Origin: Allosphingosinicella deserti
Lineage (GTDB): Bacteria; Pseudomonadota; Alphaproteobacteria; Sphingomonadales; Sphingomonadaceae
Length of the DNA stretch: 64,000 nucleotides
NCBI RefSeq assembly: GCF_003012735.1
Contig: NZ_PXYI01000007.1
Coordinates: 245,772-309,771, forward strand
Direction of reading: 5' to 3'
Part shown: piece after piece, positions 37,238 to 45,927 of the stretch
Layout of the letters: each line of letters opens with the position of its first letter
Position numbering within the stretch: position 1 is the first letter of the stretch
Notes under the pieces: generated by a model
What the model was told of the DNA's origin: nothing
Databases searched by the model: none
The model's input: only the letters and a program-made list of their open reading frames with translations
Position numbers and translations under genes: made by a program

Positions 37238-38992
37238 ATGCGGATCGCATTCGCGCTGCTCGCCACCTCCTTGCTGCCGGCCTGCGCCGGACAGCTGGCG
37301 CATGCGCCGGAGGAAACCGGCCCCGTGACGGTGAAGATCGTCGCGTTCAACGATTTCCACGGCAATCTCGAGGCGCCGAAGCGATCGATCGAAGCGCCAG
37401 GGAGGGTCGCGGGCGAGACGGTGCAGGTGCCGGCGGGCGGCGCCGCCTACTTCGCCTCCGCGATCGAAGAACTGCGCAGCCGTAACCCGAACAATGCGGT
37501 GGTCGCCGCTGGCGATCTGATTGGAGCTTCGCCGCTCGTCTCTGCCCTGTTTCTCGACGAGCCGACGATCGCAGCGCTCAATCTGATTCGAGTCGACTAC
37601 AACGCACTCGGCAACCACGAATTCGACAAGGGCTCCGCCGAAATCCTGCGCATGCAGAATGGCGGCTGCGACAAGCACAGTTTGCGGCAGCCGTGCCGGC
37701 TCGAGCCTTTCGCCGGTGCCAGGTTCCGGCTGCTGTCGGCGAACACGTTGACGCAGAGCGGTGCTACGCTGGTCGAGCCCTACGGGATCAAGAGCTTCGG
37801 CAGCGGTGCGCGCGCGGTCAAGGTCGGCTTCATCGGGCTGACACTCAAGGAAGCGCCGTCTTTGGTGACGCCGGCCGGGGTCGCCGGCCTCACCTTCGGC
37901 GACGAGGCCGATGCCGCCAACGCCTTGGTGCCCAAGCTCAAGGCGGAAGGGGCGGACGCGATCGTCATCCTCATCCATCAGGGCGCAGCGACCAAGGTCG
38001 GCTATGATGACAAGAGCTGCGAAGGGCTTTCCGGCGAGATCCTGCCGATCCTGGACCGGCTCGATCCGACGATCGACGTCGTGGTTTCCGGGCACACCCA
38101 CAACGCCTATGTCTGCGACTATGGCAAGGTGAACCCGGCACGACCGTTCCTGCTGACCAGCGCCGGCTATGGCGGCACCCTGATCACCGATCTCGATCTC
38201 GTGATCGATCCCGCGGCGAACCGCGTCGTCTCGAAGCGCGCCGACAATGTCATCGTCCAGGGGGAGGCGTTCACCAGTTCCAAGGGGCCGGTGCCGCTGA
38301 CCGATCTCTATCCGCGGTACGCGGCGCAGCCCCAGGTGGCGGCGCTCGTCGCCCGCTATGCGGCCGCGGCGGCACCGGTAGCGGCGGAACGGGTCGGCCG
38401 GCTCAGTGCACCGGCGCTCCGTACCAAGACCGACTGGGGCGAGCAGGTGCTCGGCAATCTGATCGCCGACGCGCAGCTCGCCGCGACTCGTACGCCCGAG
38501 GCAGGCGGGGCCGAGATCGCGTTCATGAACATGTACGGGATACGTGCGGATCTGGAGCCTGCGGCCGACGGCACGATCACCTATGGCCAGGTCTTCACCG
38601 TCCAGCCGTTCGGCAACACGTTGATGGTCAAGAGCTTCACCGGCCGTCAGGTCCGCGCCATCCTGGAGCAGCAATTCGACAGCGGATCGAACAGCGTCGA
38701 GAGCCCGAATTTCCTCAACCCCTCCGCCAGCCTTCGTTATGCCTATGACCTGAAGCGCCCCGCCGGCCAGCGCATCGTGGACGTGCGGGTCAACGGCCAG
38801 CCGCTGCAGGACGACCGCGTCTACCGAGTCGCGATGAGCAATTTCCTGGCGAGCGGCGGCGACAATTTCACCCGCTTCCGCGACGGCACCGACGTGGTCG
38901 GCGGCATCTCCGATCTCGATGCGCTGGTCGCCTATCTCGGCAGGCAGGAGGTGCTGACCCCGCCGGCGGCGGACAGAACTGCGCGGCGGTAG
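37238..38992 (+). CDS. 5'-nucleotidase/UshA-like metallophosphatase, probable lipoprotein
   Basis: Periplasmic or membrane-anchored nucleotide phosphatase of 584 residues. A short signal sequence with a lipobox-like LLPAC (Cys16) is followed by the calcineurin-like metal site: FNDFHGNLE, AAGDLIGASPL, ALGNHEFDKG and VVSGHTHNAYVC. The C-terminal 5'-nucleotidase domain contains GNLIADAQLAATR, NMYGIRADL and the GGDNFTRF substrate-stacking region. AAGGA lies 9 nt before ATG 37238. It would release nucleosides outside the cytoplasm for the NupC transporter. It is convergent with AMP nucleosidase. Confidence 0.92.
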   Translation: MRIAFALLATSLLPACAGQLAHAPEETGPVTVKIVAFNDFHGNLEAPKRSIEAPGRVAGETVQVPAGGAAYFASAIEELRSRNPNNAVVAAGDLIGASPLVSALFLDEPTIAALNLIRVDYNALGNHEFDKGSAEILRMQNGGCDKHSLRQPCRLEPFAGARFRLLSANTLTQSGATLVEPYGIKSFGSGARAVKVGFIGLTLKEAPSLVTPAGVAGLTFGDEADAANALVPKLKAEGADAIVILIHQGAATKVGYDDKSCEGLSGEILPILDRLDPTIDVVVSGHTHNAYVCDYGKVNPARPFLLTSAGYGGTLITDLDLVIDPAANRVVSKRADNVIVQGEAFTSSKGPVPLTDLYPRYAAQPQVAALVARYAAAAAPVAAERVGRLSAPALRTKTDWGEQVLGNLIADAQLAATRTPEAGGAEIAFMNMYGIRADLEPAADGTITYGQVFTVQPFGNTLMVKSFTGRQVRAILEQQFDSGSNSVESPNFLNPSASLRYAYDLKRPAGQRIVDVRVNGQPLQDDRVYRVAMSNFLASGGDNFTRFRDGTDVVGGISDLDALVAYLGRQEVLTPPAADRTARR

Positions 38993-39016
38993 ACGATCAC
39001 AGGGGCGGTGATCACC

Positions 39017-39089
39017 GTTCGGGATGAGTCGAAGCCATCTCGTCGCTTTCGCAAGGGAAATGAGGGGCTTCGACGGGCTCAGCCCGAAC
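39017..39089. repeat. Inverted pair of REP-like palindromes
   Basis: GTTCGGGATGAGTCGAAG (39017-39034) faces an opposing relative, 39068-39089 (CTTCGAC...GCCCGAAC), which is its reverse complement apart from a 4-nt insertion and substitutions. Elements of this kind, running from CTTCGAC to CCGAAC, are common between sphingomonad genes. This pair sits between two convergent genes. Confidence 0.6.
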
Positions 39090-39120
39090 GTATTTCAGGC
39101 TAGGCAAGAGCTGGAGGGGC

Positions 39121-40575
39121 TCACCGGAACGGAGGTTCGTCGAAGCTGCGAAGCTTACGCGAATGGAGCTTGGCGCCTTCGTGCTTGAGGATGCGCAGGG
39201 TCTCGATGCCGATGCGAAGATGCTGGCTGATGGCGCGCTCGTAGAAGGCGTTGGCTTGTCCCGGCAGCTTGATCTCGCCGTGGAGCGGCTTGTCGGACAC
39301 GCAGAGCAGGGTGCCGTAGGGGACTCGGAAGCGGTAGCCCTGTGCCGCCACGGTCGCCGATTCCATGTCGATCGCTACTGCACGCGACTGGTTGAAGCGC
39401 AGGGCGGACTGGGTGTAGCGCAGCTCCCAGTTGCGATCGTCGGTGGTGACGACGGTGCCGGTGCGCAGCCGCTGCTTGAGCTCGCTCGGATCCTCACCCG
39501 TGACTTCAGCGGCGGCGTCGTAAAGCGCCTGCTGGATCTCGGCAATCGGCGGGATCGGAATTTCGATCGGAAGCACATCGTCCATCACATGGTCGTCGCG
39601 CAGATAGGCGTGGGCGAGGACATAGTCGCCGATCGTCTGGCTGGGGCGCAGCCCGCCGCAGTGGCCAATCATCAGCCACGCTTCGGGTCGCATCACGGCA
39701 AGGTGATCGCAGATCGTCTTCGCGTTGGACGGGCCGACGCCGATGTTGACCAGGGTGATGCCCCGGCCTTCCGGCGCGATCAGATGGTAGGCCGGCATCT
39801 GATATTTGCGCCAGGCGCCCGCGGCCACCTTGGCTTCCGCGCCTTCGGTCTCGCGGGTAATCAATACGCCGCCGGGCACCGCCAGGGCTTCATAGGGGCT
39901 GTCCTCGCGTCGCAATTCGTCGATCGCCCAGCGGACGAACTCGTCGACGTAGCGAACGTAGTTGGTGAACAGCAGATAGCGCTGAGTGTGCTCCGAGGCA
40001 GTGCCGGTATAATGGCGCAGCCGCGCCAGGCTGAAATCCACTCGCGGTCCGTCGAACAGAGCCAGAGGCCGGGTCGGATGGGCCCCATGGTCCCAGGCAC
40101 CGTCGGCAATCTCGTCGCCGATATGCGACAGCTCGGTAGTCGGGAACCAGCGGCCAAGATCGGCGGCATGGGCGCCGTCGAGTCGAAGATCGTCGGTGCC
40201 GTCGAGCACATAAGGGTAGGGGATCTCGCTCGCCGAGCGGCCGACCGTCACGTCGACGTCATAGTCGCGGATCAGGTAGTTGAGCTGCTCCGCCAAGTAT
40301 TTGCGGAACAGGTGCGGGCGGGCGATGCTGATCGCATAGACGCCGGGCTGATTGAGCCGGCCGAAGGCGCGGCCCGGGAATTTGGGCGGACTGTCGAAGC
40401 GGTAATCGATGCGCAGCTCGGGATAGGCGAACAGGCCATCCATGCGCGCCTGGCGATCGGGCTTTTCGCCGGTCTTGAGATAGCGTGCCAGCGCGGCGCG
40501 CAGGCAAGAGACCGATCGATCGTAGGTCTCGATCAATTCGGCGATGAGTCCGGGAATGTCTTCGGTACGAGTCAT
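39121..40575 (-). CDS. amn: AMP nucleosidase
   Basis: Hydrolyses AMP to adenine and ribose-5-phosphate. The protein is 484 residues, normal for Amn. The N-terminal AMP-nucleoside domain (VSCLRAALARYLKTGEKP, YPELRIDYRFD) is followed by a phosphorylase-superfamily domain with NIGVGPSNAKTICDHLAV, LMIGHCGGLRPSQ and AIDMESATVAAQGYRFRVPYGTL. ATG 40575 has AGGA one base upstream; GTG 40584 with its own AGGA is an alternative start. Together with the LOG protein it gives the locus two independent routes for removing the base from AMP. Confidence 0.94.
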   Translation of the reverse strand: MTRTEDIPGLIAELIETYDRSVSCLRAALARYLKTGEKPDRQARMDGLFAYPELRIDYRFDSPPKFPGRAFGRLNQPGVYAISIARPHLFRKYLAEQLNYLIRDYDVDVTVGRSASEIPYPYVLDGTDDLRLDGAHAADLGRWFPTTELSHIGDEIADGAWDHGAHPTRPLALFDGPRVDFSLARLRHYTGTASEHTQRYLLFTNYVRYVDEFVRWAIDELRREDSPYEALAVPGGVLITRETEGAEAKVAAGAWRKYQMPAYHLIAPEGRGITLVNIGVGPSNAKTICDHLAVMRPEAWLMIGHCGGLRPSQTIGDYVLAHAYLRDDHVMDDVLPIEIPIPPIAEIQQALYDAAAEVTGEDPSELKQRLRTGTVVTTDDRNWELRYTQSALRFNQSRAVAIDMESATVAAQGYRFRVPYGTLLCVSDKPLHGEIKLPGQANAFYERAISQHLRIGIETLRILKHEGAKLHSRKLRSFDEPPFR

Positions 40576-40705
40576 GTCCTTCACTGTCCTGCCGTTCTCT
40601 GCTTGGCAAGCCTAAGGACATTCGGTGACGGTTCGAAGCGCGCGAACGACCTTCATGCCACAGCACAGGTTCGGCAGCCGGCCCGTTGCACCGGCTGCCT
40701 TCCCA

Positions 40706-41185
40706 TCAGCGGCGGTGATGTCCGCCGCGCTGCGGCTTCGCGGCGGCGAGTTCGGCCGCCGACACGATGCCGTCGTGGTTCGCATCGGCGCGGGCGAACC
40801 GCTGCTGGAGGCGGTCGGTGAACTCGGAGGCGGTCACCGCACCGTCGCCATTGGCGTCGAGTTCCGGTCGCTGTGTCGTAGGGCCGGGCTGCGGTTGCGC
40901 CTGCGGGCCGGCACCCGGCGGCGGATCACGGTGTCCGCGATGATGGTGGCGGCCGCCGCGGCGCGGCAGTTCATCGGCGGTCAGTCTCCCGTCCTTGTTG
41001 GCGTCGGCTTCTGCGAACTTCTGCTGTGCCGCGCTCGCGGCCTCAGCCGCCGTGATCTGGCCGTTGCCGTCGAGATCGGCCGCGGCGAGGCCGCGTGGTC
41101 CGGGGGCGACGGCAAAGCCGGAGGCGCCGGCCGCGAGCAGAGCAAGGCCGCCGCCGCCGAACAGCCATTTCTTCTTGTTGTTCAC
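40706..41185 (-). CDS. Exported EF-hand calcium-binding protein
   Basis: Small exported or membrane-tethered protein of 159 residues. An N-terminal hydrophobic segment (KKKWLFGGGGLALLAAGASGFAV) is followed by four EF-hand loops: DLDGNGQITAAE, DANKDGRLTADE, DANGDGAVTASE and DANHDGIVSAAE. A His/Arg/Pro-rich linker separates the two pairs and the tail is GGHHRR. The loops are arranged as two pairs, as expected for cooperative calcium binding. Function is unknown; such proteins are frequent in sphingomonads. It is transcribed in the same direction as the RND genes but after a 101-bp gap. Confidence 0.88.
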   Translation of the reverse strand: MNNKKKWLFGGGGLALLAAGASGFAVAPGPRGLAAADLDGNGQITAAEAASAAQQKFAEADANKDGRLTADELPRRGGRHHHRGHRDPPPGAGPQAQPQPGPTTQRPELDANGDGAVTASEFTDRLQQRFARADANHDGIVSAAELAAAKPQRGGHHRR

Positions 41186-41286
41186 CTTGGGTCTCCAGGG
41201 TCACGCCGCATCGGCGCAACCGTGGAGATGGACCATGGCTGTCGCGAAACGTCCCCGCCGGAGGCGGAGAAGTGTCGCAAAGTGTA

Positions 41287-42696
41287 TCAGGCAGCCGGCG
41301 CCTGCTCCCAGCCGCCGCCAAGCGCCAGGAAGACGGTGACGAGATTGTCGGAAAGCTGCGCCTCCGCCTGCGCCAGCGACGACTCGATCGCCGAGAGCGA
41401 GCGCTCGGCGTCGAGCACGACCTGGAAATTCTCGCGGCCGGCGCGGTAGCGCAGGCGTGCGATGCGGGCGGCCTCCTCGCTATTGGCCTGGGCCCGGCGC
41501 AGGGTGGCGACCCGATCCAGCTCCGAGGCGTAGCGGGTGAGGGCGCTTTCGGTCTCCTGCAGCGCATTGAGCCAGGTGCCGTCGAACCGCGCGAGCGAGG
41601 CGTCGGCACCGGCTTCCGCCTGAGCGATGCGGGCCCGCGCGACCGCGACATTGGGGAAGCTCCAGCTGATCAGCGGGCCAATGCCGAAACGAAAGCCGGA
41701 GCTGGAGGCGAGGTCGCCGACCGAGGTCGCGGTCGAGCCGATCGATCCACCCAGGCTGATGTCCGGGTAAAGGCTCGCGGTGGCGACACCGATCCGCGCG
41801 GTGGCCGCAGCCAATTCTCGCTCCGCCTGACGGATGTCCGGGCGGCGGGCCAGCAGGGATGCGCCGCTGCCGACCGGGATCGGCTGCGAGAGTGAGGGCG
41901 CGCGTTCGCAGGACGCCACCTGCTGCGGGAATTCTGCCGGCGGCCGACCGGTGAGGACCGAAAGACGGTACAGCGCCGTCCTGCGCTGGGCTTCCAGGGT
42001 CGGTATTTGCGCGCGGGTCTGCTCGAGCTGGGCGCCGGCTTGGCCGCTTTCGAGCGCGGTGCCGCGCCCGCCCTCGACCAGGCGCCGGGTCAGATCGAAC
42101 GTTTCCTCCTGGATGCGGACGCTCTCGCGGGCGACGGCGAGCTGGCGTCCAGAGCTGCAGGCGTCTGCGTAGGCACGCGCCGTTTCGGCCGCGACGGTGA
42201 TCCGGGTGAAATCGAATGCCGCTTGCACCGCGCCGAGATCGGCGCGGCTGGCTTCGATGCCGCGTCGGATTCGTCCGAACAGATCGAGCTGATAGCTGAC
42301 GTCGAGCCCTGCATCGAAGATGACGTCGCTGCCTAAGGCTATTGGCGAGTTGGCGTCGGACGGGTTCCCATAGGTCGCTCCTGCCGACACCGTCGTCGAA
42401 GGCAGCCGGCCCGCGCGGGTTTCCCGCAGCACCGCCCGCGCCTGGGCGAGATTGGCCTGGGCGACACGGAGATCGGTATTGGCGGTCAGCGCCTGCTCGA
42501 TCAGCCCGTCGAGGACCGGATCGCTGAACAGGCTCCACCAGCGCCCCGGTGGCTCGTCGCCGGTGAAGGCTGGCGAGGCCGCGCTGACGAACCCGGTCTG
42601 CGCCGGCGCCTTGGGCGTCGGCGAAGCATAATCCGGGCCTACCGTGCAGGCGGCGAGGGCGAGCAGGCTCGCGGCGGGGATGAGCTTACGGAACAT
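41287..42696 (-). CDS. RND efflux outer-membrane lipoprotein, NodT/OprM family
   Basis: Outer-membrane exit channel of a tripartite efflux pump, 469 residues. A lipoprotein signal (MFRKLIPAASLLALAAC, lipobox Cys17) is followed by two OEP repeats: VLDGLIEQALTANTDLRVAQANLAQARA, and later ARRPDIRQAERELAAATARIGVA and ESALTRYASELDR. ATG 42694-42696 overlaps the stop of the pump gene (ATGA), so adaptor, pump and channel are one operon. Confidence 0.93.
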   Translation of the reverse strand: MFRKLIPAASLLALAACTVGPDYASPTPKAPAQTGFVSAASPAFTGDEPPGRWWSLFSDPVLDGLIEQALTANTDLRVAQANLAQARAVLRETRAGRLPSTTVSAGATYGNPSDANSPIALGSDVIFDAGLDVSYQLDLFGRIRRGIEASRADLGAVQAAFDFTRITVAAETARAYADACSSGRQLAVARESVRIQEETFDLTRRLVEGGRGTALESGQAGAQLEQTRAQIPTLEAQRRTALYRLSVLTGRPPAEFPQQVASCERAPSLSQPIPVGSGASLLARRPDIRQAERELAAATARIGVATASLYPDISLGGSIGSTATSVGDLASSSGFRFGIGPLISWSFPNVAVARARIAQAEAGADASLARFDGTWLNALQETESALTRYASELDRVATLRRAQANSEEAARIARLRYRAGRENFQVVLDAERSLSAIESSLAQAEAQLSDNLVTVFLALGGGWEQAPAA

Positions 42697-45600
42697 CAGC
42701 GGGAGGCCTCGGGCAGCGCACCCTGCGGGGTGGCGCCATGATCGGTTGGGGACGCCTTCCGCTTCCGCCTGTTCTCGAAGAACAGGCCGATGCGGCGCAT
42801 CACGACGTAGAAGATCGGGGTGAAGATCAGGCCGAACAGAGTCACCCCGACCATTCCGAACGTCACTGCGGTGCCGAGCGATTGCCGCATCTCCGCGCCC
42901 GGCCCGACCGCGATCGCAAGCGGGATCACGCCGAAGATGAACGCGAAGCTGGTCATCAGGATCGGCCGAAGGCGCTGGCGGGCGGCGGTGGCGGCTGCCT
43001 CGAACGTGTCGAGGCCTTCCTCCTCGCCTTGCTTGGCGAATTCCACGATCAGGATCGCGTTCTTCGCAGCGAGAGCGACGAGCACCACCAGGCCGACCTG
43101 GGTGAGGATGTTGTTGTCCATGCCGCGCAGACCGACCCCGACCATCGCCGCAAGGATACACATCGGCACGATCAGGATGACCGCCATCGGCAGGGTCAGC
43201 GCCTCATATTGGGCGGCGAGCACCAGGAAGACGAACACCACGGCGAGCAGGAAGATCAGCACGGCGCTGCCGCCTGCATTCTGTTCCTGATAGGCGATCC
43301 CCGTCCACTCGTAGGTGAAGCCGGGCGGCAACGTCTGCGCGGCGATGCTCTCCATCGTCCGCAGGGCGTCGCCGGAGGAGACCCCAGGTGCGGCCTGTCC
43401 CTGCAGTTCGACCGCCGGGAACATGTTATAGCGGACGACGCGCGTCGGACCGCTGTCGTTGCGCAACGTCGCAACCGACGAGAGCGGCACCATCGATCCG
43501 CTCGCCGAACGAACCTGAAGGCGGCCGATGTCGGAGAGATCGTCACGGGCGGAGGGCTCCGCCTGCGCGGTTACCCGGAAGGTACGGCCGAGCAGGTTGA
43601 AGTCGTTGACGTAGGTCGACCCAAGATAGGTGCCGAGCGCGCTGTAGATTTGCGACGGCTGGACGCCGAGCAATTGCGCACGGTCACGGTCGACATCGGC
43701 CTGGATGCGTGGCGAGCCGGTGTTGAACAGCGAGAAGACCTGGGTAACGCTCTTCTGCTGCGCGGCGGCGCCCATCATTCCGAACGTCAGCCCCTCCAGC
43801 GTCTTGTAGCCGGCACCCGAGCGATCCTGCAGCATCATCACGAAGCCGCTACCGGTGCCGAGGCCCGGAACGGCGGGCGGCGAGATGAAGAATACCTGGG
43901 CGCCCTGGATCGCGCCGGCGACCTTGCCGGTGATCAGCTGCGACAGCTCGGCGGCGGACTGGCCGCCTTTCTCGCTGCGCTCGCCCCAATCCGCGAGGCG
44001 GAGGAACATCGTGCCCGAGTTGGATGCCTGCGAGAAGCTCGCACCGTCCAGGCCCGCGAACACCGCCGCATCGACCACGCCTTCCGTCCCGCGGGCAATC
44101 TTGTAGGCATCGTTGAGCACGGCACTGGTGCGTTCGAGCGAGGAGCCCGGCGGCAGCTGAACGACGCCGATCAGAACGCCCTGATCCTGCTCCGGAATGA
44201 ACCCGGTGGGGGTGGCGCCGAGCCGCCAGCCGGTGAGGGCGAGCAGGCCGGCATAAACGACCAGCATGATCGTCGCCATGCGGATCAGCTTGCCGGTAAG
44301 GCGGCCGTATCGGTCCGAGAGCCAGTCGAAGGCGCCGTTGAACTTGTTGCCGGCGACACGGAGCGGCCGCATCCAGCGGGATCCGGTGCCTTCAACATGA
44401 TCATGGTGCGGCTTGAGCAGCAAGGCCGCCATTGCGGGCGACAAGGTCAGTGAGACGATCAGCGAGATCACCGACGCCGCGGCGATCGTCACCGCGAACT
44501 GGCGGTAGAAGATGCCCGGGATGCCGGCGACGAACGCAGTCGGGATGAACACGGCGGTCAGCACCAGGCCGATCGCGATCAGCGCCCCCGACACTTCCTG
44601 CATGGTTCGGTGCGCGGCCTCGCGTGGCGACAGCCCGTCCCGGATATGCTTCTCCACCGCCTCGACGACCACGATCGCGTCGTCGACGACGATGCCGACG
44701 GCAAGCACGAGCGCGAACAGCGAGAGCGAGTTGATCGAGAAGCCGAGCGCCAGCTGGACCGCAAAGGTGCCGACCAGCGCGATCGGAATGGCGACGATCG
44801 GGATCACCGCCGCCCGCCACGTCTGCAGGAAGACGAGCACGACGATCATCACCAGCACGATGGCTTCGAGCAGCGTTTCCTGCACCGCTTCCACCGAGGC
44901 CGAGACATATTCGGTCGGGTTGTAGGGAATGGAATAGACGATCCCCGGCGGGAAGTCCTTGGACGCAGCCTCGACTTCCTTGAGCACGAGATCGGCGGCG
45001 TTGAGCGCGTTCGAGCCGGGCTGCTGGATGATTGCGAGGGCGACGCCGCGGCGGCCGCTGAACGAGCCTTCGATGCCATATTCCTGACTGCCGAGCTCGA
45101 CCCGGCCGACGTCGCGGACGCGGGTGATCGCGCCGGTGGTCGCATCGGTCTTGATGACGATGTCGGCGAACTGATCCGGGTCGGTCAGGCGGCCCTGAAC
45201 CTGGACGGGAAGCTGAAAGGCCGGATTGCCCTTGCCGTAGGGAGGCTGGCCGACGGCACCGCCGGCGACCTGGACGTTCTGGGTGCGCAGCGCCGCGACG
45301 ATCTCGTCGGAGGTGAGGTTACGCGCTGCGGCCTTGTCCGGATCGATCCAGACCCGCATCGAGTAATTGCCGCCGCCGAACACCTGGACTCCGCCGACGC
45401 CCTCGAGGCGGAGCAAGCGATCGCGCAGGTTCGAATTGGCGAAGTTGCCGACATAATCGATGTTGAGGTTCGGATCGGTCGAGGTCAGCGCCACGATCAT
45501 CAGGAAGCCCGACGACTGCTTTGCAACGGTGACGCCGATCTGGCGCACCTCCTCGGGCAGGCGCGGTTCGGCCAGCGCGACGCGGTTCTGGACCAGCACC

Positions 45601-45917
45601 TGCGCGGCATCGAGATCGGTACCCGGCTTGAAGGTGACGGTGATCTGCGTGAGACCGGCCGAGGTCGAGGAGGAGCTCATGTAGAGCATGTCCTCGACGC
45701 CGTTGATTTCCTGCTCGATCGGTGTCGCCACCGTGTCCGCCATCGTCTCGGACGAGGCGCCGGGGAAGGTGGCCGTGACGCTGATCGTCGGCGGCGCGAT
45801 CTCCGGATATTGGGAGAGCGACAGCTGCGGATAGGCAAAGGCGCCGATCAGCACGATGAAGACGGCGATCACCGAGGCGAAGATCGGCCGCTCGATGAAG
45901 AATTTGGAGATGTTCAT
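42696..45917 (-). CDS. RND multidrug efflux pump, HAE1 family (AcrB/MexF-like)
   Basis: Inner-membrane proton-driven exporter of 1073 residues. It begins MNISKFFIERPIFASVIAVF, the start of almost all HAE1 pumps. Visible landmarks are the porter-domain PGASSETMADTVATPIEQEING, the intramembrane proton-relay motif VGIVVDDAIVVVEAVEKH with the Asp pair, and the C-terminal GVGLRGMDNNILTQVGLVVL. Substrates of HAE1 pumps are hydrophobic drugs, dyes and detergents; the specific profile cannot be read from sequence. It lies between the adaptor (10 bp upstream) and the outer-membrane channel (4-bp overlap). Confidence 0.95.
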   Translation of the reverse strand: MNISKFFIERPIFASVIAVFIVLIGAFAYPQLSLSQYPEIAPPTISVTATFPGASSETMADTVATPIEQEINGVEDMLYMSSSSTSAGLTQITVTFKPGTDLDAAQVLVQNRVALAEPRLPEEVRQIGVTVAKQSSGFLMIVALTSTDPNLNIDYVGNFANSNLRDRLLRLEGVGGVQVFGGGNYSMRVWIDPDKAAARNLTSDEIVAALRTQNVQVAGGAVGQPPYGKGNPAFQLPVQVQGRLTDPDQFADIVIKTDATTGAITRVRDVGRVELGSQEYGIEGSFSGRRGVALAIIQQPGSNALNAADLVLKEVEAASKDFPPGIVYSIPYNPTEYVSASVEAVQETLLEAIVLVMIVVLVFLQTWRAAVIPIVAIPIALVGTFAVQLALGFSINSLSLFALVLAVGIVVDDAIVVVEAVEKHIRDGLSPREAAHRTMQEVSGALIAIGLVLTAVFIPTAFVAGIPGIFYRQFAVTIAAASVISLIVSLTLSPAMAALLLKPHHDHVEGTGSRWMRPLRVAGNKFNGAFDWLSDRYGRLTGKLIRMATIMLVVYAGLLALTGWRLGATPTGFIPEQDQGVLIGVVQLPPGSSLERTSAVLNDAYKIARGTEGVVDAAVFAGLDGASFSQASNSGTMFLRLADWGERSEKGGQSAAELSQLITGKVAGAIQGAQVFFISPPAVPGLGTGSGFVMMLQDRSGAGYKTLEGLTFGMMGAAAQQKSVTQVFSLFNTGSPRIQADVDRDRAQLLGVQPSQIYSALGTYLGSTYVNDFNLLGRTFRVTAQAEPSARDDLSDIGRLQVRSASGSMVPLSSVATLRNDSGPTRVVRYNMFPAVELQGQAAPGVSSGDALRTMESIAAQTLPPGFTYEWTGIAYQEQNAGGSAVLIFLLAVVFVFLVLAAQYEALTLPMAVILIVPMCILAAMVGVGLRGMDNNILTQVGLVVLVALAAKNAILIVEFAKQGEEEGLDTFEAAATAARQRLRPILMTSFAFIFGVIPLAIAVGPGAEMRQSLGTAVTFGMVGVTLFGLIFTPIFYVVMRRIGLFFENRRKRKASPTDHGATPQGALPEASR

Positions 45918-45927
45918 CGATCTGTCC

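Noticed and set aside
42738..44453. Plus-strand frame of 571 codons opposite the RND pump
   Set aside because: It is antisense to a clear HAE1 transporter and is rich in His, Arg and Asp with no fold signal.
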